The translations under genes and the position numbers were made by a program. A stretch of 10,127 bases of DNA from UBA6624 sp964343345 [NCBI: uncultured bacterium]. GTDB lineage: Bacteria > UBP7 > UBA6624. Under the pieces are notes generated by a model. The model searched no databases and was not told where the DNA came from. It saw only the letters and a list, made by a program, of their open reading frames with translations. The DNA is taken from assembly GCA_964343345.1 (NCBI GenBank), contig CAYFJE010000035.1, forward strand, positions 1-10,127, in the 5' to 3' direction. Position 1 is the first letter of the stretch, and the number at the start of each line of letters is the position of its first letter. Of the stretch, positions 7,994-10,127 are shown piece by piece.

Positions 7994-8807
7994 CTACAGG
8001 GAAGAAATCGATAAATAAATTAAAATCTGCTAACCTGTTTACTGACAAGTCTTCCGAAAAACCTATTCTGAAAAAATAATCTTTAATCTTGAAAGAAGTT
8101 GAAACGTATGCTTCTGTAATTTGACCTTCTAAAGTGTCGTTTGTAGGACCTTCCCAAAGATTTGTAGACGACATAATTCCGAAATTAAAAATAGTTTCCT
8201 GAACCTTTTTTTGTCTGAAAGCTGAAAAGGAAAAAAAAGCCGTCCCTTTAACGCCTGCAATGTCAAGACCTCCAAACCAACCTAAACCATATTCCCCGAA
8301 CCAATTGTCATGCTTGTATTTTTTATAAATTGAAAAACTGGGATCAGAATAAAGATCCAAGGGGCCAAAACCTGAAAAAACAACAGCTTTAAAATCTAAA
8401 CCATCTCCTATCTTTTTCGAAACCCTTAAAGGGTTCACACCAAATCCAGAATGGTTAACCTCCCATAAAACACTACCATTATCTTCAAACCTCATTAAAA
8501 CTTCATTTTTTGGCATGCTTGGCCTATCTCCTAAAGGCAATCCCCAAAAATTATGCCAAGAATCAATTGAAGAATCCATGAAGCCTCCACCAAGATAATA
8601 TATATCTGTAGAAAAATCGAAACCCCCGTGTTCAAAAGAGATTGAATCAAAAACAGAAAAAACCTCACCATCCATATAGATACCATTTTCGATACTTGCG
8701 TATGAGGCTACAGATGAAATTTCATATTCTTCTGGGTTAACAGGAGCGGGAAAAGACGCCCAAAAAGGATGAGAAAATGGAATAAGAGCCAGGGCAAGAA
8801 AATTCAT
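7986..8807 (-). CDS. DUF3187-family outer-membrane protein
   Basis: The 273-residue product is recognised from the DUF3187 hallmark GGGFMDSSIDSWHNFWGLP at residues 73-91, followed by DRPSMPKN and a NPLRVSKKIGDG strand. Family members typically carry GGFLDxxIExFHxxFGLPNG at this place. The rest alternates hydrophobic and polar residues with many aromatics and Gly, ending in DYFFRIGF and FNLFIDFFPVVK, as expected of an outer-membrane beta-barrel. The N-terminus (FLALALIPF to WASFPA) looks like a signal peptide but lacks the usual Lys/Arg. No upstream in-frame start exists before a stop at 8835-8837, so this ATG is accepted. The start overlaps the upstream gene's stop (ATGA) and has no Shine-Dalgarno of its own, so translation is probably coupled. 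The family's function is unknown. Confidence 0.82.
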   Translation of the reverse strand: MNFLALALIPFSHPFWASFPAPVNPEEYEISSVASYASIENGIYMDGEVFSVFDSISFEHGGFDFSTDIYYLGGGFMDSSIDSWHNFWGLPLGDRPSMPKNEVLMRFEDNGSVLWEVNHSGFGVNPLRVSKKIGDGLDFKAVVFSGFGPLDLYSDPSFSIYKKYKHDNWFGEYGLGWFGGLDIAGVKGTAFFSFSAFRQKKVQETIFNFGIMSSTNLWEGPTNDTLEGQITEAYVSTSFKIKDYFFRIGFSEDLSVNRLADFNLFIDFFPVVK

Positions 8808-9550
8808 TTTAACAACAGAGTTATCTTGTTTCTCTTACTCCAGGAATTCAACTTGTCCTCCCACTCCCTTTCAGAATCTTGAATAGACATTACTAAAATA
8901 ACATTTTCTCCTGCAAGAGAAAGCATTTTTGCTTCTCTCATTCCAGGTAAATTCGGACCTTTCCTTATGTCGTCAGTACATTTACTATTAATTAAAATTT
9001 CATCAAAAAGCCAAGTAAGAAGAGAAACTGGAACTGGACTCCATTCAAAATCACAAACTGCCCTTATCGGAATGTTGATTTCAAGATTTTTCAAACTCAT
9101 CAAAAGGCTTGGCAATTTTTCTATTTTTTTTATTTGGACATCCATCCACAATGAGCCCTTGTCATACGATTTCGTTATCGATTTTTCTAAAGGTTCAAAA
9201 TTATTTTTTTCTGATTCAAAAAGACGAATACACTTTTTTGGTTTTTCGACACTTAACAAACTCCAACCAGAATCAAAACTGAGACCTTTATAGGAAAACC
9301 ATCTTTCAAGAATTTCTAACTTTAAAGAAACAATATTTGACTCAGGTCTTAAATCATGATCCCAACCTTCATCCCAGATGAAAGAACTTTGTTCAATTAA
9401 GATTTCATGCATTTCTTTATGTGCAGCTGCCAATTCATGACTTTTTGAAACAATAAGGTCAGAAGCTATTGGTTCAGAAAGAGCTATCTGCAGTCTTGAA
9501 GGAAAGTCCCCATTTAAAACCTTTTGCCAATAATTATTTTCCTGTTTCAT
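8804..9550 (-). CDS. Uncharacterised 248-residue cytoplasmic protein, possibly a degenerate histidine-kinase-type ATPase fold
   Basis: There is no signal peptide or membrane segment, so the product is probably cytoplasmic. It is first in a two-gene minus-strand unit with the DUF3187 gene (4-bp overlap). I do not recognise a family confidently. The C-terminal third has two stretches reminiscent of DesK/NarX-type GHKL ATPases: LLTWLFDEILINS with Glu184 and Asn188 spaced like an N-box (ExxxN), and NLPGMREAKMLSLAGENVIL (200-219) like the G2 region GLxGMRERVxxLGG. The DxGxG box that should lie between them is absent and the gap is about 12 residues rather than the usual 40 or so. No phospho-accepting His motif is clear at the N-terminus. 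If the resemblance is real, the protein is a non-catalytic remnant or scaffold. It may equally be coincidence. The start has no clear Shine-Dalgarno. Confidence 0.75.
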   Translation of the reverse strand: MKQENNYWQKVLNGDFPSRLQIALSEPIASDLIVSKSHELAAAHKEMHEILIEQSSFIWDEGWDHDLRPESNIVSLKLEILERWFSYKGLSFDSGWSLLSVEKPKKCIRLFESEKNNFEPLEKSITKSYDKGSLWMDVQIKKIEKLPSLLMSLKNLEINIPIRAVCDFEWSPVPVSLLTWLFDEILINSKCTDDIRKGPNLPGMREAKMLSLAGENVILVMSIQDSEREWEDKLNSWSKRNKITLLLK

Positions 9551-9591
9551 TTTTTTGAATCAAATATATACTAAAAGAATAAAATTTTATT
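9551..9591. promoter_or_regulatory. Short divergent promoter region
   Basis: Only 41 bp of almost pure A/T separates the divergent starts of the 248-residue protein gene and the TatD gene. A plus-strand TATACT (9567-9572) and TATATA/TATATT on the minus strand over the same bases are possible -10 elements. No good -35 boxes or ribosome binding sites are visible. At least one promoter must reach into a coding region if both genes start here. Confidence 0.3.
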
Positions 9592-10127
9592 ATGCTTTTT
9601 GATACACATTGTCATTTAGACACCATCTTCGATGCACATCATCGTTTACTAGGTCTTGAAAACCAATCAGACAGAAAGCAATTTGAAGAAAATACAAAAA
9701 AAATCATCAAAAATGCAAACAGGAAATCAATTAAAAAAATCCTAATCCCAGCGATAAAACCAGGAATAGTAAAAATAAAGATGAAAAACATCTACCTTGC
9801 CACAGGCTCCCATCCTTATCATGCAAATGAAACTATCGAAAAAAAAACGAAAATAATCAATGCTTTAGATAAAGCTGTAGCAATCGGAGAAACTGGATTA
9901 GATTTTTTTAAATGCCCTATAAACAAAGATGACCAAATTCAATCACTGAACTTTCAATGTAAATTGGCTATCGAAAATGACCTTCCAATCATCTTGCACG
10001 AAAGAAACAGCTTTGATGAACTTGTTTCGATTATAAAAAAATACCCGGGAATAAAAGGAGTTTTTCATGCTTTTCATCATTCTGAAAAAGAATTAGAAAA
10101 AATAATAAATTTAGATTTTTTTGTTGG
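9592..10127 (+). CDS. TatD-family metal-dependent hydrolase (partial, C-terminus outside window)
   Basis: The first 178 residues are present. TatD proteins are TIM-barrel amidohydrolase-type metalloenzymes of the cytoplasm, with 3'-5' exonuclease/DNase activity shown for several members. Visible metal-site motifs are DTHCHLD (Asp4, His6, His8), GSHPYH (family GxHPH), IGETGLDFF with Glu100 and Asp104, PIILHERNSFDEL with His136 (family PVxxHxRxA), and GVFHAFHHS with His159 (family GVxHCFSG). The final catalytic Asp, usually around residue 200, lies beyond the window. The ATG at 9592 puts DTHCHLD at residues 4-10, the normal place, although no Shine-Dalgarno is visible. The sequence is Lys-rich and AT-biased like its neighbours. 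Which TatD subgroup it belongs to (TatD, YcfH, YjjV) cannot be decided. Confidence 0.93.
   Translation, partial: MLFDTHCHLDTIFDAHHRLLGLENQSDRKQFEENTKKIIKNANRKSIKKILIPAIKPGIVKIKMKNIYLATGSHPYHANETIEKKTKIINALDKAVAIGETGLDFFKCPINKDDQIQSLNFQCKLAIENDLPIILHERNSFDELVSIIKKYPGIKGVFHAFHHSEKELEKIINLDFFV

Noticed and set aside
8967-9293. 108-residue plus-strand open frame
   Set aside because: It is antisense within the 248-residue minus-strand gene, has no recognisable motifs or ribosome binding site, and the minus-strand gene forms a coherent unit with the DUF3187 gene.
1-10127. CRISPR array, transposon, tRNA/rRNA or phage genes
   Set aside because: No regularly spaced direct repeats, transposase motifs, tRNA-like cloverleafs or phage proteins were seen on either strand.

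Overview
This is a low-GC bacterial window, AT-rich throughout with many A and T homopolymers. Two lipoproteins with lipoboxes, an outer-membrane-type protein and purine-rich Shine-Dalgarno sites point to a Gram-negative bacterium. The one strongly diagnostic metabolic gene is an archaeal-type bifunctional fructose-1,6-bisphosphate aldolase/phosphatase, which among bacteria is known mainly from deep-branching or uncultured lineages. I cannot name the taxon from this window.

Layout. Positions 1-5965 (minus strand) are one open frame that starts at 5965 and leaves the window on the left without a stop: the first 1,988 residues of a giant multidomain surface lipoprotein. It has an N-terminal lipobox, a He_PIG/cadherin-like domain, many Ig/PKD-like beta domains, a sialidase-like stretch with two perfect Asp-boxes, and another PKD-like domain near the edge. 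A 133-bp AT-rich region (5966-6098) separates it from a divergent plus-strand cluster: the aldolase/phosphatase (6099-7268), a probably frameshift-broken small membrane-protein gene (7269-7446), a 137-residue lipoprotein (7443-7856) and a 46-residue membrane protein (7853-7993). These genes abut or overlap by 4 bp. Converging on them from the right is a minus-strand pair sharing a 4-bp overlap: an unrecognised 248-residue protein (8804-9550) followed by a DUF3187-family outer-membrane protein (7986-8807). After only 41 bp, a TatD-family hydrolase starts on the plus strand (9592) and runs off the right edge.

How the genes fit together. The aldolase/phosphatase is a gluconeogenic housekeeping enzyme. 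The other recognisable products are mostly envelope proteins: two lipoproteins, one outer-membrane barrel and small membrane proteins. I see no toxin, defence, phage, transposon, CRISPR or biosynthetic signature, and no convincing new multi-gene system. The points most worth a second look are the architecture of the giant lipoprotein, the archaeal-type enzyme in a bacterial envelope-gene neighbourhood, the short overlapping genes, and a possible degenerate histidine-kinase-type ATPase fold in the 248-residue protein.
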